A stretch of DNA of 64,000 nt, from the NCBI GenBank assembly GCA_041394905.1, contig JAWKHJ010000011.1:1-64000 (forward strand), given 5' to 3'. The translations under genes were made by a program, and so were the position numbers. This stretch comes from RI-231 sp041394905 (lineage in GTDB: Bacteria; Acidobacteriota; Terriglobia; Bryobacterales; UBA6623). Position 1 is the stretch's first letter. Each line of letters opens with the position of its first letter. Of this stretch, positions 37,247 through 47,246 are shown in pieces. The notes under the pieces are model-generated. The model had not been told where the DNA came from, searched no databases, and saw nothing but the letters and a program-made list of their open reading frames with translations.

Positions 37247-38551
37247 TCATGCAAAGGTTCCATATGTCATGCCGACTCCGGTCGCCATGACGATGACGAG
37301 TGCGGTGAACACGGCCGTCTTCTTCGCACCGATGACCGAGCGGATCACAAGCAGGCTGGGCAGCGAGAGCGCTGGTCCAGCCAACAGCAACGCCAAGGCC
37401 GGGCCCTGGGCCATGCCGTTCTCGAGCAAGGCCTGGAGGATGGGAATCTCCGTCAGCGTGGCGAAGTAGAACAGGCAGCCGACGACCGAGGCCGCCAGGT
37501 TCGACAACAGGCTGTTGTCGCCCACCCAGGCCACGACCTGATCCTCGGGAATGAGCTCGCCCAGGAAGCCGACCGCGAATACACCGCCAAACAGCAGCGG
37601 CACGAGCAGCTTGGTGAAGTCCCAGGTGTTGGCCATCCACTCCCGCAGCTCTTCTCGATCGAACCAGCGCCAGACCATCCAGAGCACGGCCAACCCCATC
37701 AACGCCGCGAGATGCCACTTGTAGTGGAAGACGGTCATGACCCAACCGGTCGCCTCCTTAATCGAGGCGACCTCGGATTTCGCCAGAGTCAGTTTGTCGC
37801 CGATAGCTCGACCGTCTACCGGCTGCTGAATCTGGATGACGATCTCGTCGCGGGTTTCCTGCAAGAGCACGGCGGAGACGGTCTCGCCGTCCGCCCTGGT
37901 GACGGTGACGTTACCCGGGTTGTACCAGTCGCTAAACACCAGGAACGCCATCATTCCTGCGAAATAGACGGCGGTTTGCCACAGCGCGCGACGCGGCTTC
38001 TCGAGGGTGGCCGGTTGCGGCATGGCGGCCACGCGGTCCCGCTCGCCCTGCCGGAAGATCAGCGCCATGAGCACGCCGATCACGATGCCGAACACGATCG
38101 CACCGACGGCGCGCGCCAAGCCGAGCTCGAACCCCAGCACCCGCGCCGTCAAGAACACGGCGAGGATGTTGATCGCCGGGCCTGCGTAGAGGAAAGCCGC
38201 CGCGGGACCGAGACCGGCGCCAACTCGGTAGATGCCGGCAAACATCGGCAGGACGCTGCAAGAGCAGACGGCCAGAATGGTCCCGGAAACCGTGGCGACA
38301 GTATATGCTTCCACCTTCCCCGCCTGAGGTCCGAGATGCTTGAGGACGGTCTCCTTGTTGAGGAACGTGACGATGGCTCCGGCGATGAAAAGCGCGGGAA
38401 CCACACAGGCTAGCGTGTGGTTCCGGGCGTACCACTGGAGCATCTTGAAGGCTTCGAGGATGGCGTTCTCGACCTTGGGATTCGAGAGCGGCAACGAATA
38501 GGCTCCGAGAAAGACGGCGACGAACGCCGCCAAGATCTTCCACTCCCGCAT
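37247..38551 (-). CDS. DUF318/ArsP-type permease (COG0701)
   Basis: An intact 434-residue inner-membrane protein with about ten helices in two groups. The first group contains TVSGTILAVCSCSVLPMFAG with the CSCS cysteine motif and GAGLGPAAAFLYAGPAINIL. The second contains LVPLLFGGVFAVGFLGELIP and FYFATLTEIPILQALLENGM with LLLAGPALSLPSLLVIRSVI. A soluble insert (about residues 215-265) separates them. Family members move organoarsenicals or other thiol-reactive species. The substrate here is unknown. It is flanked by an ArsR gene and a mini-thioredoxin, and an ArsR-type operator lies 22 bases before the start. Confidence 0.88.
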   Translation of the reverse strand: MREWKILAAFVAVFLGAYSLPLSNPKVENAILEAFKMLQWYARNHTLACVVPALFIAGAIVTFLNKETVLKHLGPQAGKVEAYTVATVSGTILAVCSCSVLPMFAGIYRVGAGLGPAAAFLYAGPAINILAVFLTARVLGFELGLARAVGAIVFGIVIGVLMALIFRQGERDRVAAMPQPATLEKPRRALWQTAVYFAGMMAFLVFSDWYNPGNVTVTRADGETVSAVLLQETRDEIVIQIQQPVDGRAIGDKLTLAKSEVASIKEATGWVMTVFHYKWHLAALMGLAVLWMVWRWFDREELREWMANTWDFTKLLVPLLFGGVFAVGFLGELIPEDQVVAWVGDNSLLSNLAASVVGCLFYFATLTEIPILQALLENGMAQGPALALLLAGPALSLPSLLVIRSVIGAKKTAVFTALVIVMATGVGMTYGTFA

Positions 38552-38572
38552 GTCACCCTCCTTCTACTTCTT

Positions 38573-38590
38573 TATGGCCATATCGCCATG
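38573..38590. promoter_or_regulatory. ArsR-type operator upstream of the permease
   Basis: TATGGCCATATCGCCATG contains ATGGC-N6-GCCAT (38574-38589), the same inverted repeat with the same spacing as the one before arsR at 38944. It lies between the arsR stop and the permease start. Confidence 0.65.
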
Positions 38591-38613
38591 AAGGGTCCGC
38601 AAAAAAAAAGCTC

Positions 38614-38937
38614 TTAGCCGACCAGCACGGCCTGCTGCGCCTCGATGTGTTGCTTGAGAACCGTATCCAGGCAGCCGAAGAACCCGTCGAGGCACTGGCA
38701 GCGTGAGGCGTAAAAGCTCATGGAGCGTTCCTTGCGGACGCTCACCAACCCAGCTTCTTTCAGAACCGCGAGGTGCTTGGAGACCGTAGACTGATCGGAT
38801 CCAACCAGTTCCGTTAAGTCGCAGACGCACATTTCTTGGTCGCGCAGGGCGTCCATCAGCAAGAGCCGACTTGGATGCGCCAGGGCTCGCGCGATCTTTG
38901 CGCGAGCTTCGTAGAATTGACTGGACCGAACCGGCAT
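38614..38937 (-). CDS. ArsR-family metalloregulator
   Basis: A 107-residue winged-helix repressor. The start at 38937 (MPVRSSQFYEARAKIARALA) is chosen because the operator lies just upstream. The core is HPSRLLLMDALRDQEMCVCD with the CVC thiolate pair at helix alpha-3, then LTELVGSDQSTVSKHLAVLK and the wing VSVRKERSMSFYAS. A C-terminal cluster CQCLDGFFGC could complete a thiol site. Such cysteines sense As(III), Cd or related soft ligands, with derepression on binding. Downstream on the same strand are the permease and the mini-thioredoxin. Confidence 0.88.
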   Translation of the reverse strand: MPVRSSQFYEARAKIARALAHPSRLLLMDALRDQEMCVCDLTELVGSDQSTVSKHLAVLKEAGLVSVRKERSMSFYASRCQCLDGFFGCLDTVLKQHIEAQQAVLVG

Positions 38938-38942
38938 TGCTC

Positions 38943-38960
38943 TATGGCTATTTTGCCATA
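38943..38960. promoter_or_regulatory. ArsR-type operator upstream of arsR
   Basis: TATGGCTATTTTGCCATA is an inverted repeat ATGGC-N6-GCCAT (38944-38959) located 6-22 bases before the arsR ATG, overlapping the likely promoter or leader. The identical arms and spacing at 38574-38589 support autoregulation and co-control of the permease. Confidence 0.7.
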
Positions 38961-38996
38961 TACGCACCGAATTTGCAGCCCACCGACAGGCAGACC

Positions 38997-39842
38997 TCAC
39001 TGTTGGCGGTCGGAGCGCTCGCTGATGGAGTAGATGCCGGCCGGACCGCGGAACGGCTGGAGCAACATGCGGTCCAGCCTCAGATCGGAGCGCTTGCGGT
39101 ATTGATCAATGCCGATGGTCATTCTCTCGTGGCCGTAGCGCGGCTGGGCACAATAGGTCCCCAGGAGGCGGTCCCACCAGGGCAGGTTGAAACCGAAGTT
39201 GCTGTTCGTCTCGTTTGGGAGGACCGAGTGATGGACGCGGTGCATGTCCGGCGTCACGAGGAGCCAGCGCAGAACCCGGTCGACTCGCGCAGGAATGCGA
39301 ACGTTTCCGTGATTGAACATAGAGGTCGCGTTCAGGATGATTTCAAATGTCAAGACAGCCAACGCCGGCGGTCCGAGAGCGGCGACTAGCGCAAGCTTGA
39401 TTCCCATGGAAATGAGAATCTCAATCGGGTGGAAGCGCAGGCCGGTCGTGACATCGAACTCGAGGTCGGCGTGATGCATGCGGTGCAGCCGCCAAAGGAG
39501 AGGCACCGCATGGAACATCACGTGTTGGAAGTAGATCGCGAGATCGAAGGCCAGCACTGAGACGACAAACGCCAGCGATGGGGGCGCAGCGATGACATTG
39601 AAGGCCCCAGCCCCTTTCTTCGGCGATGAGAGCGAGGCCAGCCGCGACAAGCGGGAACATAGCGAGTCGCACGAGCATCGCGTCGATCACGACGATCCCG
39701 GGTTGCCGGTCCAGCGCAAGAGGCGCGGGATCTCGCGCCTCCGCCGCGGTTGAACGAGCTCCCAGCCCACCATGACGACGAGTACAGTGAAGAACACAGC
39801 GACTCGGATGAGACGTTCCTCGATCGGAAGCGATGTGGGCAT
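38997..39842 (-). CDS. Sterol desaturase / fatty acid hydroxylase family protein (frameshifted N-terminus)
   Basis: This is a membrane di-iron hydroxylase-like protein. The start at 39842 (MPTSLPIEERLIRVAVFFTV) gives a first helix. Two frame changes at about 39700 and 39610 lead to the intact C-terminal 200 residues. Histidine boxes are HVMFH, HRMHH and HRVHH, with NHGNVRIP between, as in the superfamily. The substrate is unknown; hopanoids, sterol-like or lipid chains are possible by family. The stop is 60 bases from the arsR start, so it may be cotranscribed with that operon. Its own promoter holds the inverted repeat at 39867-39892. Confidence 0.75.
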
Positions 39843-39866
39843 ACCTGGAGCGATCGAGCCGGAGGC

Positions 39867-39892
39867 ATCATTCAATTGATCGCTTGAATGAT
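39867..39892. promoter_or_regulatory. 9-bp inverted repeat in a divergent promoter (candidate ArsR-rhodanese operator)
   Basis: ATCATTCAA (39867-39875) and TTGAATGAT (39884-39892) are perfect reverse complements with an 8-base spacer. They lie in the 67-base gap between the divergent starts of the hydroxylase (39842) and the ArsR-rhodanese gene (39910). The AT-rich dyad is typical in form for winged-helix ArsR repressors. Confidence 0.65.
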
Positions 39893-39909
39893 AGGATACC
39901 GAATGTTCG

Positions 39910-40660
39910 ATGAGTGGGACCGGTCCCAAACAAGCGCTCTTCGCTCGGTTCGCCGCTGTAGCGCAAGCATTGGCTCATGCCCATCGGCTCGAGTTGCTCG
40001 AGCACATGGCACAAGGCGAGCGTTCGGTCGAAAGGCTGGCGGCATTGACTTCAATCTCGGTTGCGAATGCGTCTCAACACCTGCAGCAGCTCAAAACCAC
40101 GGGGTTGGTCGCATCCCGGCGGGATGGAAAGTTTGTGCTCTATCGCCTAGCCGATGAGAGCGTGCTGGCGTTGCTGACTTCCCTCCGCCGGGTTGCAGAG
40201 CGTAACGTGGCCGAAGTCGACCGGATCTTGCGCGACTACTTCTTCGACCGCGATGCATTGGAGCCGGTCTCGAGGGAGGAACTGCTTGCCCAAATGCGCG
40301 ACGGCCTTGTGACGGTACTCGATGTCCGGCCTCGGGACGAGTTCGCCCTTGGCCATATTCGGGTGCGGTCAACGTTCCGGCCAGCGAGCTCGAGGCGCGG
40401 CTGCGGGATCTTGACGGCTCCCGAGAGGAATCATTGCGTACTGTCGTAGCGCTTACTGCGTGCTGTCATTCGAGGCCGTAGCTATGTTGCGCGATCACGG
40501 CTTCACGGCGCGCCGATTGGAAGAAGGCTTGCCGGAATGGAAGGCGGCGGGATTCCTCGTTGAGACCGAGCGCCTAGCAGCGCTAGGCGGTTCTCGAGCA
40601 GTAGTCCTGCGGCGTCGGAAACGGTTGGATAGTATGCGGCCTCCCCGATCACATCCGTAA
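39910..40660 (+). CDS. ArsR-family regulator fused to a rhodanese domain (frameshifted)
   Basis: Residues 1-95 are an ArsR winged helix (FARFAAVAQALAHAHRLELL, SVANASQHLQQLKTTGLVAS, RRDGKFVLYRLAD). A linker leads to a rhodanese domain, EELLAQMRDGLVTVLDVRPR then DEFALGHI. After frame changes near 40365-40450 follow VPASELEARL, the active-site loop CRSAYCVLSFEAV and GFTARRLEEGLPEWKAAGF. ArsR-rhodanese fusions are known and probably link persulfide or thiol chemistry to DNA binding. The true stop may be near 40600; the open frame runs to 40660 and overlaps the opposing SulP gene. Confidence 0.75.
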
Positions 40661-42319
40661 TTCCAGACCGATCCAGCTCGTCTTTGACGTCGCCAGCGAC
40701 CTCGGCGAGGACTAGCCGAATGCCGTTTTTCCGCAGAAAGCCTGCGATCACGAACGCGTTTCCGCCGCTGTGAAATCTACATCGTCGATTGCGCCCGCAT
40801 CGATACAGAACCAGGAGAGCGGCGGCTGCGCTTTTGTCTACGAGGCTGCGTATCTGGTCCGAGAGAAATTCGGCGTTGGCGTAGTACATGCTGTGGGTGA
40901 ACCGGTAGACAAGCAGTCCCGGAACGAGCTGGGCGGCCTCCGATACTGGAACCCCTCGCCACCGTCCATCACTGGCGCCCGCCAGTACCAGGTTCTTTGG
41001 GCGGTATCCATGGCGGGTATGCGCCAGCAGAAACGATGGCGGTGGGCATGCCTTCCTCGACGCCGCGGAAAGCGACGACGGCCGCTGCGATCAGGCGACC
41101 CCAGGCTCCACGGACGTTGCTTGTAGATCGTGCGCATTCCCTTGAAATCAATGAGCTCCGCTCCGATCAGGAAGACAACGACGACAGCGCGGCCTCAGGC
41201 AGATACGCCAAAGCTCCCGTGAGGAACAACAAGATCCACGAGAACGACGACGGCCGCTGCCAGTTGCGCGATCTGGGTGCGTCCGCCGGCGCTGTCGACC
41301 ATTTGGGTCTTGGTCGAGCCCGTTGACTACGAAGCCGCCGGTGAGCTGCACCGACGTTGGCCATGCCTGAGCCTACGAGATCGACGTTCTCGTCAAACCG
41401 CTCTTCGTAACGGTCGGCATAAGCACGCGAAGTGGCGGCGCTTTGCGCCAAGATGACCACGAACATCGAGAACGCAGTAGGGATGAGCTCTTCGATCAAG
41501 GCCCAGCTCCAGTCGACCTGAGGCAGCCCGAGCGGCGGGAGTCCGCTTGGAACCGCGCCGAGCACTTGAATGCCATGCGACTGCGCGTCCAGCGCCCAGC
41601 TTGCGGCGATGGCGGCGGCGACGGCAATCAGCGCGCCGGGTAGCCGCTTCGAGGCGCGCTTCGCAACCATCGCAATGACGAGGACGGAGATGGAAATCGC
41701 CAGGACTTCAGGACGAGTCTCGCCGAGCTGTCGCCAGTCATAGAGAATTTCGGGGATTGCGCCGTTCCCCGCGCCGGCGAAACCCAACATTCCCGGGATC
41801 TGACCGAGCGCGACTTGGACGCCTACGCCAGTCAGGAACCCGACGAGCACTGCACCCAGACAGGAAGTCTGCCAGAAAGCCGAGCCGAAGGATGCGGGCT
41901 GCGAACAGGAAGCCCGCCGCCATGAGCGCTAGCCCGCCCGCGAGCGAGACGTATTCGGCGGAGCCCATGGAGGCGAGCCCTGCCAGGCCCGCGGCGAGAA
42001 TGGCCGCCGTGGCCGAATCGGCGCCGACGACGAGGTGGCGTGACGAGCCAAAGAGCCCGAACAAGACCATCGGGACGAGGATGGTGTACAGGCCGGTGAT
42101 CGCAGGCAGGCCCGAAGCAATCTTCAGCATGTATGACTCAGGTACAGCCAAGGCGGCCAACGTGATTCCAGCGAGAATCTCAGCAGGGAGTTGCGCAGCC
42201 GTCACTGGCCACGGCCCGCGCAGAAAGGGCGCCGCGAACCCAGCGGGTTGCAGTTGGGGCTTTCCATCTCTCGCGAACAGTTCACTTTCGATGCTCCCTT
42301 GGCGGCAGCCGCTGCTCAT
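40503..42319 (-). CDS. SulP-family anion transporter with STAS domain (multiple frameshifts)
   Basis: The N-terminal part (42319-41850) has QLPAEILAGITLAALAVPES and ITGLYTILVPMVLFGLFGSS RH, the SulP entry motif. The next frame has LVGFLTGVGVQVALGQIPGM and WALIEELIPTAFSMFVVILA then QSAATSRAYADRYEERFDEN. Later fragments restore TGGFVVNGS-like and a C-terminal STAS domain (MYYANAEFLSDQIRSLVDKS). SulP proteins exchange sulfate, bicarbonate or similar anions. The substrate is undetermined. At least five indels break the frame. The start is 9 bases after the H+-ATPase stop, so the two are probably cotranscribed. Confidence 0.75.
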
Positions 42320-42328
42320 TGTCTCTGG

Positions 42329-44796
42329 CTACGGATTGGCCGGTTTGTTTGCGAGTGACGGGGCCGCGATCGGATCGACAACCTTGTGCATGGCAAGTTT
42401 GATGCGGTCGTTGACGAGGAGCCAAGCCAGCGCGTAAACCCAAACGGCCCAGGGCCCGCTCCAGCCGATCGGCGGCATGAACAACCATACGGCAATCAGA
42501 GTCGCCAACGCTGTGTGCCGCCCACACGGCAAACATGAATCCGCATAAAGGCGAAGATCGTAAAACGGACCGCGCGTTCGCGTGACGAATATCGTCATGT
42601 GACCGGCCACGGAGAGCTTGAGATAAATCAACGTCTGAATCGTCGCTCGATCAATTGAAATAACGCTCTCCCGAAATTAGAACAACCCGAAGGACGCCAT
42701 AACGCCCGCGGCTCCCAATGCCAAATGGCAACCCCAGAACTCGCCGCATTTCCCAAGACTCCAGGTTGGTTGGAGTAAGCGCACGCGGTCATAGAGCGAT
42801 TGCCAGGATTGCCCCGTCGTTGAGCAACGCCAGCAATACGGTCATGACGGCCGTGACGGGATAAAAGTTGAACACCAGAATGAGCGTCATGAACAGCAGG
42901 ACGCGAATCGTCTCCGCAATGCGATAGGTTGCATAGCTGTTCATCCGCTGGAGAGATCTTGCGGCTCTCTTTGATCGAATCGACGATCACCGACGGGCGG
43001 GCGTCATCCAGACGATGTCCGCCGCCGCGCGCCGCGTCGGTTGCGCCGGAGACGGCAATGCCGGCGTCCGCCTTTTTCCAGCGCAGGTGCGTCGTTCACG
43101 CCGTCGCCGGTCATGCCGACAATGTGGTTGCGCCGTTGCAAGACGTCGACGATGTGAGCTTGTGCTCGGAAACACTTGCGCGAAGCCGTCCGCCCTCTCG
43201 ATCGACTGCGCTAGCTGACCGCTCTCATGTTGAGGCGTGTCGCCGAATCCGCCGGCGTCGAGAATATTGGGACCGAGCCCCAGTTGCTTCGCCCGTCTCG
43301 CAGGCGATCGCCAACTGGTCGCCCGTGACCATCTTGACGCCCACGCCCATTTGCCGGGCGGCCGCAATCGTCACTTTGGAGTCACTCCCGGGGCGGATCG
43401 AACGGGGGAACGCCGAGGAACTGCCACTGCCCTGGTCGTTTGAGCGGGCGACGCCCAAGGAACGGAAGCCGCGAGCGGCGATATCTATTGCTTTCTCCGG
43501 CCGGCTTGACCTGCGCGGCGTTGGCGGCTAACTCCAAGATCACCTGCGGCGCGCCTTTTATCGCTTTGGTTGATTTCCCGTCCGGCGCGTCCAACGTGGC
43601 TTCGGTCCGTTTGTGGACCGGATCGAAGGGCGTATAGTGGGTCGTCCGGAAGCCGTCAGCTCTTTGGATCTTGCAACCCGCCAAGGACCGCCAAGTCGAT
43701 CGTGTCCTGATCGCGGCGCGACGCCAGGCACCGGCGAGGATGACCTGTTCGGGCGTGACGCCCTCGACGCAGAACAGTTTCTCCAGGGTCAGCTTGTTCT
43801 GCGTCAGCGTGCCCGTCTTGTCCGAGCAGAGCACGTCGATTCCGGCCAGCTCTTCAATCGCGCCAGCCGGCTGACATCGCCTGTTTCGATGCCAGAATGC
43901 GTGCTCCACCGCCATCGTCACCGATAGCACCGTCGGCATGGCCACAGGTGCATGGCGGCGACGGTGAGCACCAGCGCGAACTGCAGAGTCTCAGTCATGG
44001 GATCGTTACGGAAAAGCGCAACGGTCAGGATCAGCGCGACGAGCGCGACCGCCAGCGCAATTAGGTGGTGCCGATTCTTAAGACTGCACGTTGGAAATGG
44101 CTGACGGTGTGCGCACTTTCAACGAGCTAACGCGGTCAGTAGAAGTAGGTCTCTGGACCGGTGCCGTAGACGATCGCATCGGCCCCCCTGCCGTACGATC
44201 GATCCTGAGTAGACCGTCTCGCCGGCCTTTCGCTCGGCCGGTAGCGATTCTCCCGTCAAGGCCGACTGATCGACTTCGATCGGGTCGCCCTCGAGCAGCC
44301 GGGCGTCCGCGGGAACGATGTCGCCAAGACGTAGGCGAATCACGTCCCCAGGCACGATCTCTCGCGAAGCGACAGAGCCCCAAGCCCCATCGCGAAGGAC
44401 GCGTGCTTGAACGGCCAGCTTGGCCTTGAGCGCAGCAATCGCATTCCCGGCCTGATATTCTTCCCAGAATCCGACGACGGCGTTTGCTCCGAGCAGGACG
44501 AGAATGATGAAAAAGTCAGGCCAGTGCCGCACTAGCGCTGAAAGAATGACCGCGGCTTCGATCATCCATGGGATCGGGCCCCAAAAGTAGGTAAGAAATT
44601 TGAGAAAAGGATTGGCGGCCTTCTCTGCGATCTCGTTGTAGCCGTACTGAGTCAACCGGCGTTCGGCTTCGGCTTTCGTCAGGCCTTCCGGAGACGTTTT
44701 CAGCTTCGCCTCCACTTGTTCGAGAGACAGAGACTTCCATTCGTCCTTGGGCGTATTCGTTTGTTTGGCGTCGACTCTATCGGTAGTTGTGCTCAC
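42329..44796 (-). CDS. Plasma-membrane-type H+-ATPase, P-type IIIA (multiple frameshifts)
   Basis: The intact first 225 residues (44796-44119) include SLSLEQVEAKLKTSPEGLTK, the membrane hairpin FLTYFWGPIPWMIEAAVILS and the actuator QSALTGESLPAERKAGETVY. The phosphorylation motif CSDKTGTLTQNKLTLE (about 43830) and the C-terminal IYLKLSVAGHMTIFVTRTRG with YALAWLLVNDRIKLAMHKVV follow in other frames. These are diagnostic for PMA1-like proton pumps. About 820 residues are expected, which the span fits. Around ten indels lie between 42.6 and 44.1 kb. It would generate a proton gradient from ATP made by the upstream acetate kinase, an inference from operon position. Confidence 0.8.
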
Positions 44797-44879
44797 GCTA
44801 GCGCCTCCCGCCCCGTGTCTGGTGCTCTCAGCCGGTCATTGCCGTCCTGTCATCATTTCGATTCACGGCCATCGGGGTC

Positions 44880-47246
44880 CTAGTGGCTAACCCACTTCCA
44901 GTTCCGGACCTCCGGCATGTCTTCGCCATACTTTTCGATATAAGTCCTGTGCTCGATCAGTTTGTCCCTGAGCTGTTGCTTCAAATAGACGCCTTCGTCG
45001 CCCGCCCGGGGGCAGCGGTCGATCACGTCCATCACGAGGTGAAAGCGATCCAGATCGTTTAGCACCGTCATGTCAAAGGGCGTGGTGATGGTGCCCTCCT
45101 CCTTGTAGCCGCGCACGTGGATGTTGTGGTGGTTGGTACGGCGATAGGTCAGCCTGTGGATCAGCCACGGATAGGCGTGGAAGGCGAAGATGACGGGTTT
45201 GTCTTTGGTAAATAGGTCGTCGAAATCCCGGTCGCTCAGCCCGTGAGGATGCTCCGTCGCCGGCTGTAGCTTCATGAGGTCGACGACGTTGACGACTCGA
45301 ACCTTGAGGTCCGGCAGACGCTCGCGCAGGATGGAGACGGCCGCCAGCGTTTCGAGCGTCGGTACGTCGCCGCAGCAAGCCATCACGACGTCGGGCTGGC
45401 CATGCTGATCATTGCTGGCCCACTGCCAGATTCCGATGCCTTCGGAACAGTGCTTCACCGCCGAATCCATATCGAGCCATTGCGGAGCGGGGTGCTTGCC
45501 CGCGACGACGACGTTGACATAGTGGCGACTGCGCAAGCAATGATCCATCACCGAAAGCAGGCAATTCGCGTCCGGCGGGAGATACACCCGCACGACCTCC
45601 GCCTTCTTGTTCACCACGTTGTCGATGAAGCCGGGGTCCTGGTGGGTAAATCCGTTGTGGTCCTGCCGCCAGACGTGCGAGGCCAGCAGGTAGTTCAGGG
45701 AAGCGATCTTGCGGCGCCAAGGCAGCTCTGCCGTGACCTTTAGCCACTTGGCGTGCTGGTTGAACATCGAATCGATGATGTGGATGAAGGCCTCATAACA
45801 GTTGAAGAGCCCATGACGGCCGGTCAGCAGATATCCTTCCAGCCATCCCTCGCATTGGTGCTCGCTGAGCATCTCGATGACTCTGCCGGCGGGTGCGAGG
45901 AGCTCGTCCGTGTCGTTCGTGGCGCCCTCCCACTGGCGCTTGGTCATCTCAAATATCGCTTCCAGGCCGTTGGAGAGAGTTTCGTCCGGTCCGAACACGC
46001 GGAAATTGCGTTGCTCGGCGTTCAGCTTCGCGACGTCGCGCAAGAAAGGTCCGAGTACATGCGTGTCTCCGATGCCCGCCGACCCAGGCTCGGGAACATC
46101 GGCGGCATAGTCGCGAAAGGACGGCATCCGAAGGTCGCGCAGGAGCATGCCTCCGTTGGCGTGGGGATTGGCGCCCATGCGGCGCGCGCCCTTTGGCGCG
46201 AGATCGGCGAGCTCGGATTTTAACCGTCCACGCTCGTCGAAGAGCTCTTCGGGCTTGTAGCTCCTGAGCCAGTCTTCCAGTAGCTTCAGATGTCCGGGAT
46301 GCGCCGATGGGTCAGAGATCGGCACTTGGTGCGAATGGAACGTTCCCTCGATCTGGACCCCGTCTACCACCTTGGGGCCCGTCCAACCTTTCGGCGTTTT
46401 GAGGACGATCATTGGCCAACGTGGCCGGGTGGCATCCCCTTCCTCGCGCGCCGCCCGCTGAATCTCGTGGATCTGCTTAACGGCCAAGTCCAGCGCGTTC
46501 GCCATGGCTTGATGGGCAGGCTCGGGCTCATCTCCTTCGACGAAGTAGGGCGTCCAGCCGTAGCCGCGAAGCAGTTGTTCCAGCTCCTCGGGGGTGATAC
46601 GGGCCAGAATCGTGGGATTCGCGATCTTGAAACCGTTGAGATGCAGGATTGGGAGCACCGCTCCGTCATTCTTCGCGTTGAGAAACTTGTTCGAATGCCA
46701 GGCTGTGGCCAGCGGGCCGGTCTCCGCCTCCCCGTCTCCCACCACGCACGCAACGATCAGATCCGGGTTGTCGAAGACCGCTCCGAACGAGTGGCTGAGC
46801 GAGTAGCCTAGCTCGCCTCCCTCGTGAATCGAACCTGGGCACTCCGGAGAGGCGTGACTCGGAATCCCGCCAGGGAATGAGAACTGAGTGAAGAGCCTTC
46901 GCAACCCGTCCTCGTCTTGGCTGATGTCGGGGTAGATCTCGCTGTATGTCCCCTCAAGGTAGGTGTTTCCGACGACCGAAGGTCCGCCATGGCCGGGCCC
47001 CGAAACATAGATCATGTCGAGGTCGTATTTTTTGATGACCCGGTTCAGATGGACGTAGATGAAGTTTTGGCCCGGCGTCGTCCCCCAATGTCCGAGCAGC
47101 ATGCGCTTGACATCGGTTAGCTCCAGCGGTCGCTTCAATAGCGGGTTGTCACGAAGATAGATCTGCCCCACCGAGAGATAGTTGGCGGCGCGCCAATAGG
47201 CGTTCATGTTGCGCAGCAGATCCGGAGAGAGAGGTGTAGCAGTCAT
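44880..47246 (-). CDS. xfp: Phosphoketolase (xylulose-5-P/fructose-6-P)
   Basis: An intact 788-residue thiamine-diphosphate enzyme cleaving X5P or F6P with phosphate to acetyl phosphate plus G3P or E4P. The start at 47246 (MTATPLSPDLLRNMNAYWRA) follows GGAG and overlaps the ackA stop. Signatures are LGHWGTTPGQNFIYVHLNR, SGPGHGGPSVVGNTYLEGTY, FSFPGGIPSHASPECPGSIH EGGELGYSLSHSFG, the cofactor region VVGDGEAETGPLATAWHSNK, and the C-terminal HAYPWLIHRLTYRR and NHHNIHVRGYKEEGTITTPF. Substrate preference cannot be decided from sequence. Confidence 0.95.
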   Translation of the reverse strand: MTATPLSPDLLRNMNAYWRAANYLSVGQIYLRDNPLLKRPLELTDVKRMLLGHWGTTPGQNFIYVHLNRVIKKYDLDMIYVSGPGHGGPSVVGNTYLEGTYSEIYPDISQDEDGLRRLFTQFSFPGGIPSHASPECPGSIHEGGELGYSLSHSFGAVFDNPDLIVACVVGDGEAETGPLATAWHSNKFLNAKNDGAVLPILHLNGFKIANPTILARITPEELEQLLRGYGWTPYFVEGDEPEPAHQAMANALDLAVKQIHEIQRAAREEGDATRPRWPMIVLKTPKGWTGPKVVDGVQIEGTFHSHQVPISDPSAHPGHLKLLEDWLRSYKPEELFDERGRLKSELADLAPKGARRMGANPHANGGMLLRDLRMPSFRDYAADVPEPGSAGIGDTHVLGPFLRDVAKLNAEQRNFRVFGPDETLSNGLEAIFEMTKRQWEGATNDTDELLAPAGRVIEMLSEHQCEGWLEGYLLTGRHGLFNCYEAFIHIIDSMFNQHAKWLKVTAELPWRRKIASLNYLLASHVWRQDHNGFTHQDPGFIDNVVNKKAEVVRVYLPPDANCLLSVMDHCLRSRHYVNVVVAGKHPAPQWLDMDSAVKHCSEGIGIWQWASNDQHGQPDVVMACCGDVPTLETLAAVSILRERLPDLKVRVVNVVDLMKLQPATEHPHGLSDRDFDDLFTKDKPVIFAFHAYPWLIHRLTYRRTNHHNIHVRGYKEEGTITTPFDMTVLNDLDRFHLVMDVIDRCPRAGDEGVYLKQQLRDKLIEHRTYIEKYGEDMPEVRNWKWVSH

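Noticed and set aside
37232..38413. Long plus-strand open frame (393 codons) across the DUF318 permease
   Set aside because: It is antisense to a clear membrane permease; its translation is low-complexity and charged without family motifs.
38596..38613. Run of nine A (T on the arsR strand) as a rho-independent terminator of arsR
   Set aside because: No stable GC hairpin immediately precedes the T-run, and the permease operator lies just beyond, so it was not called.
27040..44100. Programmed frameshifting or stop-codon reassignment to explain split genes
   Set aside because: Breaks occur at unrelated sites without slippery-sequence patterns, and intact genes nearby use TAA, TAG and TGA as stops normally.
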